Assembly (NCBI RefSeq): GCF_022179125.1
Contig: NZ_BPQG01000007.1
Coordinates: 120,516 to 184,515, forward strand
Direction: 5' to 3'
Source of the DNA: Methylobacterium cerastii
Lineage (GTDB): Bacteria; Pseudomonadota; Alphaproteobacteria; Rhizobiales; Beijerinckiaceae
DNA: 64,000 nt
Shown here: piece after piece, positions 19,440 through 27,464 of the stretch
Numbering within the stretch: the stretch's first letter is position 1
Layout of the letters: each line of letters begins with the position of its first letter
Translations under genes and position numbers: made by a program
The notes under the pieces: generated by a model
Databases searched by the model: none
The model's input: the letters and a program-made list of their open reading frames with translations, nothing else
Told to the model about the DNA's origin: nothing

Positions 19440-20456
19440 ATGGCCGATTACGAGATCTTCGAGCTCGGCGACCACGTTCTCCAGTGCGGCAAGACGCTGC
19501 GCAACGCCAAGCTCGCGTTCAAGACCTTCGGCACGCTCAACGCGGCCCGCGACAACGCCATCGTCTACCCGACCTGGTATTCCGGCCAGCACACCGAGAA
19601 CGAGTGGCTGATCGGGCCGGGCAAGGCCCTCGACCCCGACACGTACTTCATCATCATCCCGAACATGTTCGGCAACGGGCTCTCGTCCTCGCCGAGCAAC
19701 ACGCCGGCTCCCTGGAACGGGCCGCGCTTCCCCAACGTCACGGCCTACGACAACGTCCGCGCACAGCACCGGCTCGTCACCGAGCATTTCGGCATCGAAA
19801 AACTGGTCCTGGTGACCGGCTGGTCGATGGGGGCGCTCCAGACCTACCATTGGGGCGCGCTCTATCCCGAAATGGTCCCGCGCATCCTGCCGTTCCAAGG
19901 CTCGGCCAAGTGCTCGCGGCACAACTTCGTCTTCCTCGAGGGCGCCAAGGCGGCGCTCCAGGCCAACGCCGCCTTCGCAGAGGGTTGGTATGCGAGCCCG
20001 CCGAACAAGGGGCTGCGCGCCTTCGGCCGGGTCTACGCCGGCTGGGGCCTGTCGCAGACCTTCTACCGGATCGAGGCCGACAAGACCCACATGGGCTACG
20101 CCTCGCTCGAAGACTTCCTCGTCGGATTCTGGGAAGGCCTGTTTTATACGCGCGACGCCAACGATCTGCTCGCGATGCTGTGGACCTGGCAGAACGGCGA
20201 CATCGGCGCCAACGACACCTTCCTCGGGGACACCAAGGCGGCGCTTCGCGCGATCACCGCGAAGGCGATCCTGATGCCGGCCTCGACCGACCTGTACTTC
20301 CCGCCCGAGGACAACCGGATCGAGGCGGAGTCGATGCCGAACGCCGAGTTGCGCGTCATCGACACGTGGTGGGGCCACTTCGCCGGCGGACCGGGCACCA
20401 GCCCCGACGACATCCAGATCCTCGACGACGCGCTGAAACGGCTGCTCGCGAGCTGA
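19440..20456 (+). CDS. Alpha/beta-fold hydrolase, homoserine O-acetyltransferase (MetX)-like, role in amide use unknown
   Basis: The 338-residue protein has the MetX/acyltransferase-type alpha/beta fold: YPTWYSGQHTENEWLIG near residue 40, nucleophile elbow GWSMGALQTYHWG (Ser about 125), and a C-terminal WWGHFAGG with His that completes the triad; an Asp in PASTDLYFPPED fits the acid. MetX homologues transfer acetyl groups to homoserine, but this gene sits between urtE (11 bases away) and fmdA (77 bases away), so a hydrolytic role on an amide or ester such as an N-substituted formamide is a reasonable guess. The start has GAGGA just upstream. The substrate cannot be read from sequence. Confidence 0.8.
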   Translation: MADYEIFELGDHVLQCGKTLRNAKLAFKTFGTLNAARDNAIVYPTWYSGQHTENEWLIGPGKALDPDTYFIIIPNMFGNGLSSSPSNTPAPWNGPRFPNVTAYDNVRAQHRLVTEHFGIEKLVLVTGWSMGALQTYHWGALYPEMVPRILPFQGSAKCSRHNFVFLEGAKAALQANAAFAEGWYASPPNKGLRAFGRVYAGWGLSQTFYRIEADKTHMGYASLEDFLVGFWEGLFYTRDANDLLAMLWTWQNGDIGANDTFLGDTKAALRAITAKAILMPASTDLYFPPEDNRIEAESMPNAELRVIDTWWGHFAGGPGTSPDDIQILDDALKRLLAS

Positions 20457-20533
20457 AAGGTTTCGGCCGGCTCAACCGGTCGTTCGGGGCATCGCCGTCC
20501 CCAGGTTTCCAAGACAGGGAGCAAAGTCAGAAA

Positions 20534-21763
20534 ATGCCCGAGACGCTGATCAAGGTCGACCTGACGCAATCGGCCTACGACAACGACATGGTGCACAACC
20601 GCTGGCACCCGGACATCCCGATGGTCGCCATGGTGAAGCCCGGCGACGACTTCATCGTCGAGACCTACGACTGGACCGGCGGCTTCATCAAGAACAACGA
20701 TTCCGCCGACGACGTGCGCGACATCGACCTGTCGATCGTGCACTTCCTCTCCGGCCCGATCGGCGTCGAGGGCGCCGAGCCCGGCGACCTCCTGGTGGTC
20801 GACCTCCTCGACATCGGCGCCAAGCCCGAGAGCCAGTGGGGCTTCAACGGCTTCTTCTCGAAGAACAACGGCGGCGGCTTCCTCGACGAGCACTTCCCTC
20901 AGGCCCAGAAGTCGATCTGGGACTTCGAGGGCATGTTCACCAAGTCGCGCCACATACCCGGCGTGCGCTTCCCCGGCCTGATCCATCCCGGCCTGATCGG
21001 CTGCCTGCCCGATCCGAAGATGCTCGAGACCTGGAACATCCGCGAGAAGGCGCTGTTCGACACCGACCCGAACCGGGTGCCGGCTCTCGCCACCCTGCCC
21101 TTCGGGCCCACCGCCCACATGGGACGCCTCAAGGGCGAGGCGAAGGAGAAGGCGGCCGCGACAGGCGCCCGCACGGTGCCGGGGCGCGAGCACGGCGGCA
21201 ATTGCGACATCAAGGACCTATCGCGCGGATCGAAGATCTACTTCCCGGTCTACGTGCCCGGCGCCGGCCTCTCGATGGGCGACCTGCATTTCAGCCAGGG
21301 CGACGGCGAGATCACCTTCTGCGGCGCGATCGAGATGGCCGGCTGGGTCCACCTCAAGGTCAGCCTGATCAAGGACGGCATGGCCAAGTACGGGATCAAG
21401 AACCCGATCTTCAAGCCGTCGCCGGTCACGCCGAAGTTCGACGACCACTTGATCTTCGAGGGCGTCTCGGTCGACGAATACGGCAAGCAGCATTATCTCG
21501 ACGTGACGGTGGCCTACCGGCAGGCCTGCCTCAACGCGATCGAGTACCTGAAGAAGTTCGGCTACTCGGGCGCGCAGGCCTACTCGATCCTCGGCACCGC
21601 ACCGGTCCAGGGCCACATCTCGGGCGTGGTCGACATCCCCAACGCCTGCGCGACCTTGTGGATTCCGACCAAGATCTTCGAGTTCGACATCAATCCCGGC
21701 GCCGACGGGCCGACGAAGTTCATCGACGGCTCGATCCAGATGCCGCTCTCACCGGATCTGTAG
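20534..21763 (+). CDS. fmdA: Formamidase
   Basis: The 409-residue enzyme belongs to the acetamidase/formamidase family and hydrolyses formamide to formate and ammonia. It resembles Methylophilus FmdA in length (about 407) and N-terminus (MPETLIKVDLTQSAYDND). Typical stretches are HNRWHPDIPMV, GPIGVEGAEPGDLLVVD, the HIPGV..PGLIHPGLIG region, GREHGGNCDIKDL and GDLHFSQGDGEITFCGAIEM. The His/Asp-rich blocks are the likely active-site region. AGGGAG lies upstream of the ATG at 20534. It is the key enzyme of the island: the formate can be oxidised for energy and the ammonia assimilated. Confidence 0.95.
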   Translation: MPETLIKVDLTQSAYDNDMVHNRWHPDIPMVAMVKPGDDFIVETYDWTGGFIKNNDSADDVRDIDLSIVHFLSGPIGVEGAEPGDLLVVDLLDIGAKPESQWGFNGFFSKNNGGGFLDEHFPQAQKSIWDFEGMFTKSRHIPGVRFPGLIHPGLIGCLPDPKMLETWNIREKALFDTDPNRVPALATLPFGPTAHMGRLKGEAKEKAAATGARTVPGREHGGNCDIKDLSRGSKIYFPVYVPGAGLSMGDLHFSQGDGEITFCGAIEMAGWVHLKVSLIKDGMAKYGIKNPIFKPSPVTPKFDDHLIFEGVSVDEYGKQHYLDVTVAYRQACLNAIEYLKKFGYSGAQAYSILGTAPVQGHISGVVDIPNACATLWIPTKIFEFDINPGADGPTKFIDGSIQMPLSPDL

Positions 21764-21825
21764 TCTCCTGGTTTGCCGCGCTTCCCGGCCGGCAAACCGC
21801 ACACACTTTGCCTGGAAGCGCGCGA

Positions 21826-22143
21826 ATGCCGGTCTACGATTACGCTTGCGAGGCCTGCGGGCCGTTCACGGTGCTGCGCCCTATGGCGCAGTTCAAGGAC
21901 CCGCACGACTGCCCCGATTGCGGGACGGCGTGCGGGCGCGCCTTCCTCACCGCGCCGAACCTCGCCTCGATGGATGCGGGCCGGCGCAAGGCCTACGCGA
22001 CCAACGAGCGGAGCGCGCACGCCCCCCGCAAGTCGTCCGCGCACGGGGCCGGCTGCGGCTGCTGCTCGGGGACGAAGGCCAAATCCAACCCCACGGCCGC
22101 CAAGAGCTTCCCGAACGCGCGGCCGTGGATGATCAGCCACTGA
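21826..22143 (+). CDS. fmdB: FmdB-family zinc-ribbon protein
   Basis: The 105-residue protein starts MPVYDYACEACG, the standard FmdB opening. Cys8/Cys11 and Cys29/Cys32 form a zinc ribbon; the C-terminal half is basic and low in complexity, with a second Cys cluster GCGCCSG. In Methylophilus methylotrophus FmdB is encoded beside formamidase and has been proposed as a regulator of the fmd genes, though this is weakly supported. The gene starts 62 bases after the fmdA stop and is followed by a palindromic repeat, so it probably closes the first transcript. Confidence 0.9.
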   Translation: MPVYDYACEACGPFTVLRPMAQFKDPHDCPDCGTACGRAFLTAPNLASMDAGRRKAYATNERSAHAPRKSSAHGAGCGCCSGTKAKSNPTAAKSFPNARPWMISH

Positions 22144-22154
22144 CACAGCGACAC

Positions 22155-22350
22155 CCCCTCCCCCTCTGCGGGGGAGGGTGGGCTTCGCGTCAGCGAAGGT
22201 CGGGAGAGGGAAACGCGCTTTACGGCACCGTTGATCCCCTCTCCCGACCCGCTTCGCGGGCCACCCTCCCCCTCACCCAAGTCGGGCTTGCCCGACTTGG
22301 GCACACAAGGCGCGGATCTCGGGCAAGCCCGAGATCCGTCGGGGGGAGGG
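22155..22350. repeat. Dispersed palindromic repeat, family A, with nested element
   Basis: The outer part matches the copy at 232-376 (CCCTCCCCCTCTGCGGGGGA, GGTCGGGAGAGG, GACCCGCTTCGCGGGCC). Its right arm is interrupted by a 63-bp double-hairpin element at 22276-22338. It fills the fmdB-amiE gap and ends just before the amiE ribosome site. Confidence 0.75.
22276..22338. repeat. Nested 62-63 bp double-hairpin element, copy 1
   Basis: Hairpin 1 has perfect 12-bp arms CCCAAGTCGGGC / GCCCGACTTGGG with a 2-base loop; hairpin 2 has perfect 12-bp arms CGGATCTCGGGC / GCCCGAGATCCG with loop AA. The same pair lies at 29877-29938, where it interrupts a different repeat family at a similar C-rich position. 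Sharing across unlike hosts suggests a mobile miniature element. Confidence 0.75.
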
Positions 22351-22380
22351 AAGAAACCCGAGCCAGGAGGAACCTACGCC

Positions 22381-23433
22381 ATGATGCACGGAGACATCTC
22401 GTCCAGCGCCGACAGCGTCGGCGTCGCGGTGGTGAACTACAAGATGCCGCGCCTCCACACGAAGGCGGAGGTGCTGGAGAACGCCACGAAGATCGGCGAC
22501 ATGATCGTCGGCATGAAGGCCGGCCTGCCGGGTCTCGACCTGGTGATCTTCCCCGAATACTCGACCCACGGGATCATGTACGACGCGGGGGAGATGTACG
22601 AGACCGCCTCGACCGTGCCCGGCGCCGAGACCGAGATCTTCGCCGACGCCTGCCGCAGGGCCAAGGTCTGGGGCGTGTTCTCGCTCACCGGCGAGCGCCA
22701 CGAGGAGCATCCGAACAAGGCGCCCTACAACACCCTGATCCTGATGAACGACCAGGGCGAGATCGTGCAGAAGTACCGCAAGATCATGCCCTGGACGCCG
22801 ATTGAGGGCTGGTATCCGGGCGACCGCACCTACGTCTCGGAGGGGCCGAAGGGCCTGATGATCAGCCTGATCATCTGCGACGACGGCAACTACCCCGAGA
22901 TCTGGCGCGATTGCGCCATGCGCGGGGCGGAACTCATCATCCGCTGCCAGGGCTACATGTACCCGGCGAAAGAGCAGCAGATCCTGATGTCGAAGGCGAT
23001 GGCCTTCGCCAACAACACCTACGTCGCGGTGGCCAACGCCGCCGGCTTCGACGGAGTCTACAGCTACTTCGGCCACTCGGCGATCGTCGGCTTCGACGGG
23101 CGCACGCTCGGCGAGTGCGGCGAGGAGGAGATGGGCATCCAGTACGCGGCGCTTTCGAAATTCCTGATTCGCGATTTCCGCGCGCACGGGCAGTCGGAAA
23201 ACCACCTCTTCAAGCTGCTCCACCGCGGCTACACCGGGATGATCAACTCCAAGGAGAATCGGCACGGGCTGTCGGAATGCCCCTACGACTTCTACCGCCG
23301 CTGGATCGAGGACCCCGACGCCACCCGCGACGCGGTGCGCGCCATCACTCGCCAGGGCGTCGGCACCGAGGAATGCCCGATCGACGGCATCCCCTTCGTC
23401 GGCAAGGGCGAAGGGCCGCCGGACCCGCGCTGA
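22381..23433 (+). CDS. amiE: Aliphatic amidase (acylamide amidohydrolase)
   Basis: The 350-residue nitrilase-superfamily enzyme hydrolyses short aliphatic amides such as acetamide and propionamide to the acid and ammonia. It aligns well with Pseudomonas AmiE from memory: catalytic Glu59 (FPEYS), Lys134 (KYRKI) and Cys166 ([10 protein letters not shown]) fall at the same numbers. [17 protein letters not shown] is also present, and AmiE-type residues favour it over the formamide-specific AmiF. AGGAGG lies nine bases before the ATG at 22381. A palindromic repeat separates it from fmdB, so it may have its own promoter or lower read-through. With formamidase it covers a range of imported amides. 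Confidence 0.95.
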   Translation: MMHGDISSSADSVGVAVVNYKMPRLHTKAEVLENATKIGDMIVGMKAGLPGLDLVIFPEYSTHGIMYDAGEMYETASTVPGAETEIFADACRRAKVWGVFSLTGERHEEHPNKAPYNTLILMNDQGEIVQKYRKIMPWTPIEGWYPGDRTYVSEGPKGLMISLIICDDGNYPEIWRDCAMRGAELIIRCQGYMYPAKEQQILMSKAMAFANNTYVAVANAAGFDGVYSYFGHSAIVGFDGRTLGECGEEEMGIQYAALSKFLIRDFRAHGQSENHLFKLLHRGYTGMINSKENRHGLSECPYDFYRRWIEDPDATRDAVRAITRQGVGTEECPIDGIPFVGKGEGPPDPR

Positions 23434-23591
23434 AATCGGCTCCGACGCAACGCCGCGCCGGCCCCGGATCGGGTCTGCGCGGCCACTTCCATGACACGAC
23501 GACGTCTGATCGGAACGGCCCAAGGCCCGACACGTTGACCGGCGCTTGTCTTGCGCACATCAGGTCGAACCAGGGGCGGATCGGGTAGATC

Positions 23592-24650
23592 ATGAACGGT
23601 GAGTCGAAGCCGGCCGGTGCGGGCGGTCAGGACAGCAGGCCGGGCGCGCACGGTGTCAGTGCGGAGTTCCGGCGCTTCGCCGACGACGTCCCGCTGATGA
23701 TGTGGCGCTCGGACCATCGCGGCCACGCGATCCATCACAACGAGTGCTGGCTCCAGTTCACCGGCCGGCCGCTGGAGGAAGAACTCGGCGTCGGCTGGCG
23801 CACGGGCCTGCATCCGGACGACTTCGAGCGGCACGCGCGCATCGTCTCCGAGGCGTTCACCGCGCGCGAGCCCTTCACCGTCGAGTTCCGCCTGCGTCGT
23901 CACGACGGGGCCTATCGCTGGCTGCTCGACACCGCCCGGCCGCTGACCGAGGACGGCGAGTTCCGCGGCTATCTCGGCTCGTGCTTCGACATCACCGACC
24001 GCAAGCATGCCGAGGTGCATATCGAGGAGGCGCTGCAGGAGAAGGAGACCCTGCTCGCGGAGGTCTACCACCGCGTCCGCAACAACCTGCAGGTCATGGT
24101 CAGCCTGATCGGCCTCTACGGCCGCGCGGCGCCGGAGCCCTGCCGCGGCAGCTTCGAGGCGCTGGGCCAGCGGGTGAGGGCGATCGCGCTGGTGCAGCAG
24201 CACCTGCACGAGGCGCCCCACATCGCCTCGATCGACCTGCGCGACTACCTGCATCGGCTCGCCTCCGGCCTCGGCCAGCTCCGCCGCGCCGGGCGCATCG
24301 GCGTCCACCTCGGCGGCGCCGGCACCAGCCTCGTCGAGCCGCGCACCGCCAACGCGCTCGGGATGATCGTCGCCGAGATCGTGGCCGAGTGCCTCGACGC
24401 CACCGCCGAGAGCGTCGCCTGCGCCATCGCCATCGACATTGACGCCGCCCCCGGCGCGCCGGTGCGCCTCTCGATCACCTCCGGCGCCGGCGACCAGGAT
24501 GAATCCGGCCGGCCCAACATCCCGAAGCTCGGGCCGCGGCTGATCGCGGCCTACGCGGCTCAGGCCGAGATCGCCGTCACCGGGGTGGCGACGGCCGAGG
24601 ACCCGCTGCGGCTGCAGCTGCCGGAGGCGCGGATCGACGGCCTGGCCTGA
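23592..24650 (+). CDS. PAS-domain histidine kinase (HisKA_2/HWE type) with degenerate ATP-binding domain
   Basis: The 352-residue protein has a PAS fold at about residues 25-140 (LMMWRSDHRGHAIHHN to CFDITDRKHAE), then a HisKA_2-type phosphoacceptor helix with His160 in EVYHRVRNNLQVMVSLI. The C-terminal part (about 235-345) keeps the outline of a HATPase domain (LGPRLIAAYAAQ near the end), but the N-box is EIVAECLDATAES and lacks the usual Asn, and no clear DxGxG motif is seen. It has no membrane segment. It lies 158 bases after amiE on the same strand, without a paired response regulator. It may be a signalling pseudokinase or use a partner kinase. Confidence 0.82.
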   Translation: MNGESKPAGAGGQDSRPGAHGVSAEFRRFADDVPLMMWRSDHRGHAIHHNECWLQFTGRPLEEELGVGWRTGLHPDDFERHARIVSEAFTAREPFTVEFRLRRHDGAYRWLLDTARPLTEDGEFRGYLGSCFDITDRKHAEVHIEEALQEKETLLAEVYHRVRNNLQVMVSLIGLYGRAAPEPCRGSFEALGQRVRAIALVQQHLHEAPHIASIDLRDYLHRLASGLGQLRRAGRIGVHLGGAGTSLVEPRTANALGMIVAEIVAECLDATAESVACAIAIDIDAAPGAPVRLSITSGAGDQDESGRPNIPKLGPRLIAAYAAQAEIAVTGVATAEDPLRLQLPEARIDGLA

Positions 24651-24734
24651 AGGGCGCCGCGGGATTCGCTTCGGCCGGGGTGGCGACCTATATCTTGGAC
24701 GACCCCCGCGCCCCCGACAGAACACCGGCCGAGC

Positions 24735-25157
24735 ATGCTGCCTCCGATCGAGACCATCGTCGAGAACTTCGAATTCATCGACGACTGGGAAGAGCGCTAC
24801 CGCTACCTGATCGAGCTCGGGCGCACCTTGCCGCCGGCCGACGCCGCCCTGCACGCGGAGTCGAACAAGGTGCTGGGCTGCGCCAGCCAAGTGTGGATCG
24901 ACCTGAACGTCGATGCGTCCGCCGACGTGCCGCGCCTTCACCTGCGGGGCGACAGCGACGCCCACATCGTGCGCGGCCTCGTCGCGCTGATGGTCGCGCT
25001 GTTCGACGGCAAGACCCCGCGCGAGGCGGCAGACACCGACGCCTTCGCCCTCTACACCAAGTTGGGCCTCGGCGAGCACCTCACCCCGCAGCGCTCCAAC
25101 GGCGTCCGCGCCATGGCCGACCGCATTCACCGCGACGCGGTCCGCCTCGCCGCCTGA
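24735..25157 (+). CDS. sufE: Cysteine desulfuration protein SufE
   Basis: The 140-residue protein accepts persulfide sulfur from SufS and passes it to the iron-sulfur assembly machinery. It has the SufE opening IETIVENFEFIDDWEERYRY and the sulfur-accepting Cys49 in NKVLGCASQVW, with RGDSDAHIVRGLVALM and a C-terminal RSNGVRAMADRI. Length is normal for alphaproteobacterial SufE. It starts at ATG 24735, 85 bases after the kinase, and converges on the DUF6456 gene, whose end is 13 bases away. The suf operon itself is not in this window. Confidence 0.95.
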   Translation: MLPPIETIVENFEFIDDWEERYRYLIELGRTLPPADAALHAESNKVLGCASQVWIDLNVDASADVPRLHLRGDSDAHIVRGLVALMVALFDGKTPREAADTDAFALYTKLGLGEHLTPQRSNGVRAMADRIHRDAVRLAA

Positions 25158-25170
25158 GCGGGCGACCGCC

Positions 25171-26040
25171 TCACGCCCGGTCGCGCCACAGCCGCATGCG
25201 GGCATGGTCCGGGCCTATGGCCTCGCGCTGCAGGCCGTAATGCTCGGCCAGCCGCCCGAGGGCGATCTTGGCGACCACCTTGGCGGAGCGGGCCGGCCAG
25301 CGGCGTTCCTCCTCGATCCGCTCCAGCCCTTTCACGTGGCCGCACAGGTCGATCAACAGGCCCGACAGGTCGTGGCCGACCGCATCCATCGCGCGGTCCA
25401 CCCGGGCGCGCGCCGCCATCATCGTGTCGGAGGCGCCGGCGGCGTCGCGCGGCCCCGAGCCGTCGACGCGGATCGCCGTCCAGTCGATGCCCATCCGCGG
25501 CATCAGCATACCCGTGGTGATGTCGCGGCGCAGGCGCTCGCCGGCCTCGAACGACGCCCGGTCGAGAAGCGGCGCTCCGTCGCGGCCGCGCCGCCGCACC
25601 ATCCAGGCGATCGGGCTCTCCGCCGCGTCGCGCAGGCGCCTCTCCGTTCCCTCGCCCTCGACTACGAGGTCGAGATGCTGCCCGCGGAAGGCTTCGCCGG
25701 CCGGCGCGTCGCCACGCCGGAGGCGCGCCCGGCCGGCGATCGACAGCACGATCCGCCCGCGCGGCCCGGGTTCGCGCAGGGCGAGGTCGGCGGCGAGCAG
25801 GCGCTCGCCGGACGCCGCCGGAAAGCGGCCGCCGCCGAGCGAGACGCCGCCGCCGCAGCGCACGATCAGCATCGCGTCCTCGACCGGGTCCGGGAAGGCG
25901 TAGGCGCCGTCGGCGGCCAAGGCTGCCAGCAGCCGCTCGCCAGCACGCCCGATCGCGGCCTCCGCTCGCGGCAGGGCGACCGGGCGGGCAAGGGGGCGAG
26001 GAGCCAGGCGAGCGGTCCGAGCCTGAGAGAGTTTGTTCAT
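25171..26040 (-). CDS. DUF6456 domain protein
   Basis: The 289-residue protein has a basic N-terminus (QARTARLAPRPLARPV), a variable middle and a C-terminal domain from about residue 140 to the end matching DUF6456 of Alphaproteobacteria: SPIAWMVRRRGRDGAPLLD, then ASFEAGERLRRDI, a DLSGLLIDLCGHVKGLERIE block and WPARSAKVVAKIALGRLAEHY. The last part resembles a helix-turn-helix-like helical bundle, so DNA binding is possible but unproven. An upstream 16-bp palindrome (26064-26079) may be its operator. It converges with sufE. Confidence 0.78.
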   Translation of the reverse strand: MNKLSQARTARLAPRPLARPVALPRAEAAIGRAGERLLAALAADGAYAFPDPVEDAMLIVRCGGGVSLGGGRFPAASGERLLAADLALREPGPRGRIVLSIAGRARLRRGDAPAGEAFRGQHLDLVVEGEGTERRLRDAAESPIAWMVRRRGRDGAPLLDRASFEAGERLRRDITTGMLMPRMGIDWTAIRVDGSGPRDAAGASDTMMAARARVDRAMDAVGHDLSGLLIDLCGHVKGLERIEEERRWPARSAKVVAKIALGRLAEHYGLQREAIGPDHARMRLWRDRA

Positions 26041-26063
26041 GTTTTGTTCCCAACGCGAACGGT

Positions 26064-26079
26064 CTTCGTCACGACGAAG
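26064..26079 (-). promoter_or_regulatory. 16-bp palindrome upstream of the DUF6456 gene
   Basis: CTTCGTC-AC-GACGAAG (plus strand) is a perfect inverted repeat with 7-bp arms, 24 bases before the start codon at 26040. Its position suggests repressor binding; the binding protein is unknown. Confidence 0.35.
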
Positions 26080-26151
26080 GAAACAGGAGAGTCCTGAAAA
26101 TCGTCCTAGATCAAGACTTGACGACCACGACGCTGTGGAGCGTCACGCACC

Positions 26152-26373
26152 CTAGGGTGCAGGGTCGGCGCCGGGCTTCGCCGGCGGATGCTTCAGCACC
26201 TCGGCGATCTCCTCCTCGGACTTGCCGCGGACGTCGTAGCCCATCCCGGCGAGGCGCTCGACCAGGGCGTCGCTGTCGGCGGCCGAGCGGGCGGCCCATT
26301 CGGCGAGCACGTCGTTCGCCTTGCCGAGGTCGTCGGTCGGGACCGCCTCAGTCGACATCTTGGCATCGCTCAT
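26152..26373 (-). CDS. Small acidic protein of unknown function
   Basis: The 73-residue product starts MSDAKMSTEAVPTDDLGKAN and is rich in acidic and Ala residues. The central part VLAEWAARSAADSDALVERL is helical, and DVRGKSEEEIAEVLKHPPAKP looks like a small helical end domain with a Pro-rich tail. The frame stays open far upstream, but coding signal is only convincing from ATG 26373. A Met five codons later is an alternative. It is not recognised as a known family and has no export signal. A 17-bp hairpin separates it from mucR on the same strand. Confidence 0.55.
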   Translation of the reverse strand: MSDAKMSTEAVPTDDLGKANDVLAEWAARSAADSDALVERLAGMGYDVRGKSEEEIAEVLKHPPAKPGADPAP

Positions 26374-26492
26374 GGGGACAAACCGCTCGCAGAACCAGGC
26401 ACGGTGACGCGCAAGGTTTGTGCCCATCGCGCGCATTGTCCAGCGCGTGGATGTCGGCTTGCGTGAAGAAAACGCGACCGCACGACGAAAGA

Positions 26493-26530
26493 GAGCGTCT
26501 TCCGTGATCCGGAGATCACGGAAGACGCTC
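26493..26530 (-). terminator. Perfect 17-bp hairpin downstream of mucR
   Basis: The arms GAGCGTCTTCCGTGATC (26493-26509) and GATCACGGAAGACGCTC (26514-26530) pair without mismatch around a 4-base loop. It lies 53 bases after the mucR stop in the direction of mucR transcription. The following bases (TCTTTCGTCG) are only moderately T-rich, so it could be a terminator or a processing site. Confidence 0.6.
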
Positions 26531-26582
26531 GAGATCGCGCGGGACGCGGGGAAACCGTGCCCCGGCGCTCCGCATGGCGGTC

Positions 26583-27017
26583 TCAGGCGGCTTCGTCGTA
26601 ATTGCCCGAGCGGGTCTGGCCGAGGCCGATCGCCTTGGCGAGGTCGGAGCGGGCCTTGGCGTAGTTCGGCGCGACCATCGGGTAGTCCGGCGGCAGGCCC
26701 CACTTGGCGCGATACTGCTCCGGGCTCATGTCGTACTTGGCGCGCAGGTGGCGCTTGAGCGACTTGAAGGTCCGGCCGTCCTCCAGGCAGATGATGTGGT
26801 CGGCGGTGACGGACTTCTTCACCGGCACGGCGGGGGTCAGCGGGCCGGCGGGCGCCTCGGCCTCGGCCTGTCCGCCGGCGACCTGCATCAGCGACGCGTG
26901 GATGCGGGTGATCAGCTGGGCCAGCTCGCCCGGGGGGACCGGGTTGTTGCTGACGTAGGCCGACACGATGTCGGCTGCGAGTTCCACGTAGTCGACCGTG
27001 GTTTCAGTGTCGTTCAT
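26583..27017 (-). CDS. mucR: Ros/MucR-family transcriptional regulator with altered zinc ligands
   Basis: The 144-residue protein is a MucR/Ros regulator, a group that binds AT-rich promoters and controls exopolysaccharide, motility and cell-cycle genes in Alphaproteobacteria. The N-terminus (VELAADIVSAYVSNN) is the oligomerisation region. The finger reads IICLEDGRTFKSLKRHLRAKY: Cys77 and His90 are kept, the second Cys is Asp80, and Lys94 stands where MucR relatives usually have His. The conserved tail WGLPPDYPMVAPNYAKARS follows. With two ligands changed it may fold without zinc, as reported for some Mesorhizobium Ml proteins. It is divergent from ptrB across a 447-bp AT-rich gap. Confidence 0.9.
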   Translation of the reverse strand: MNDTETTVDYVELAADIVSAYVSNNPVPPGELAQLITRIHASLMQVAGGQAEAEAPAGPLTPAVPVKKSVTADHIICLEDGRTFKSLKRHLRAKYDMSPEQYRAKWGLPPDYPMVAPNYAKARSDLAKAIGLGQTRSGNYDEAA

Positions 27018-27464
27018 GTTCGGCCATGTCCTCTGGACGCTCAGGCTGTCGACGGGTCTTGGGCGGCGCGGGCCGTCGGCCCCGCCGTCTCTCGCCAGGA
27101 TGCGGGCATTCCCGCAGCAATGTTCGGCCCGCCCGCAAGTGCTGAGTAAAATGCGGGGACCCCTCCCCGCGACGACTTCTCATTAGGATATTTGCAGATC
27201 GCCCGCAAGTTGCTCGACGACAGTTCGGATACGCAACGTCAACTATCCGGAAGGATATTTCAGCTTAACGAAATCGGCTAAAGCGATGCCTACTCAAGGG
27301 CGAAGCATCCCACCGAATCGGCTCTACCCCAGATTGCAGAACCTGCGGAGGACAACGCGGCCGGCACCAAGCCGGGGCGAGACCATTGCACGCCGGGCCT
27401 TGTCCGGGGCCGGGCCGCACGGCACATGCCCAGGTTCGCGCAGGTTCTCCACGGGAAATCTCCA
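27018..27464. other. AT-richer intergenic region between mucR and ptrB
   Basis: This 447-bp gap holds no supported gene. Bases 27180-27290 are noticeably richer in A/T than the surroundings and contain AGGATATTT twice (27185 and 27252, 67 bases apart) and several TA steps, the kind of DNA MucR proteins prefer. Autoregulation of mucR from here is plausible. Confidence 0.45.

Noticed and set aside
19440-20456. A true homoserine O-acetyltransferase (metX)
   Set aside because: The fold fits but the operon is amide utilisation and no methionine gene is nearby; the symbol was withheld.
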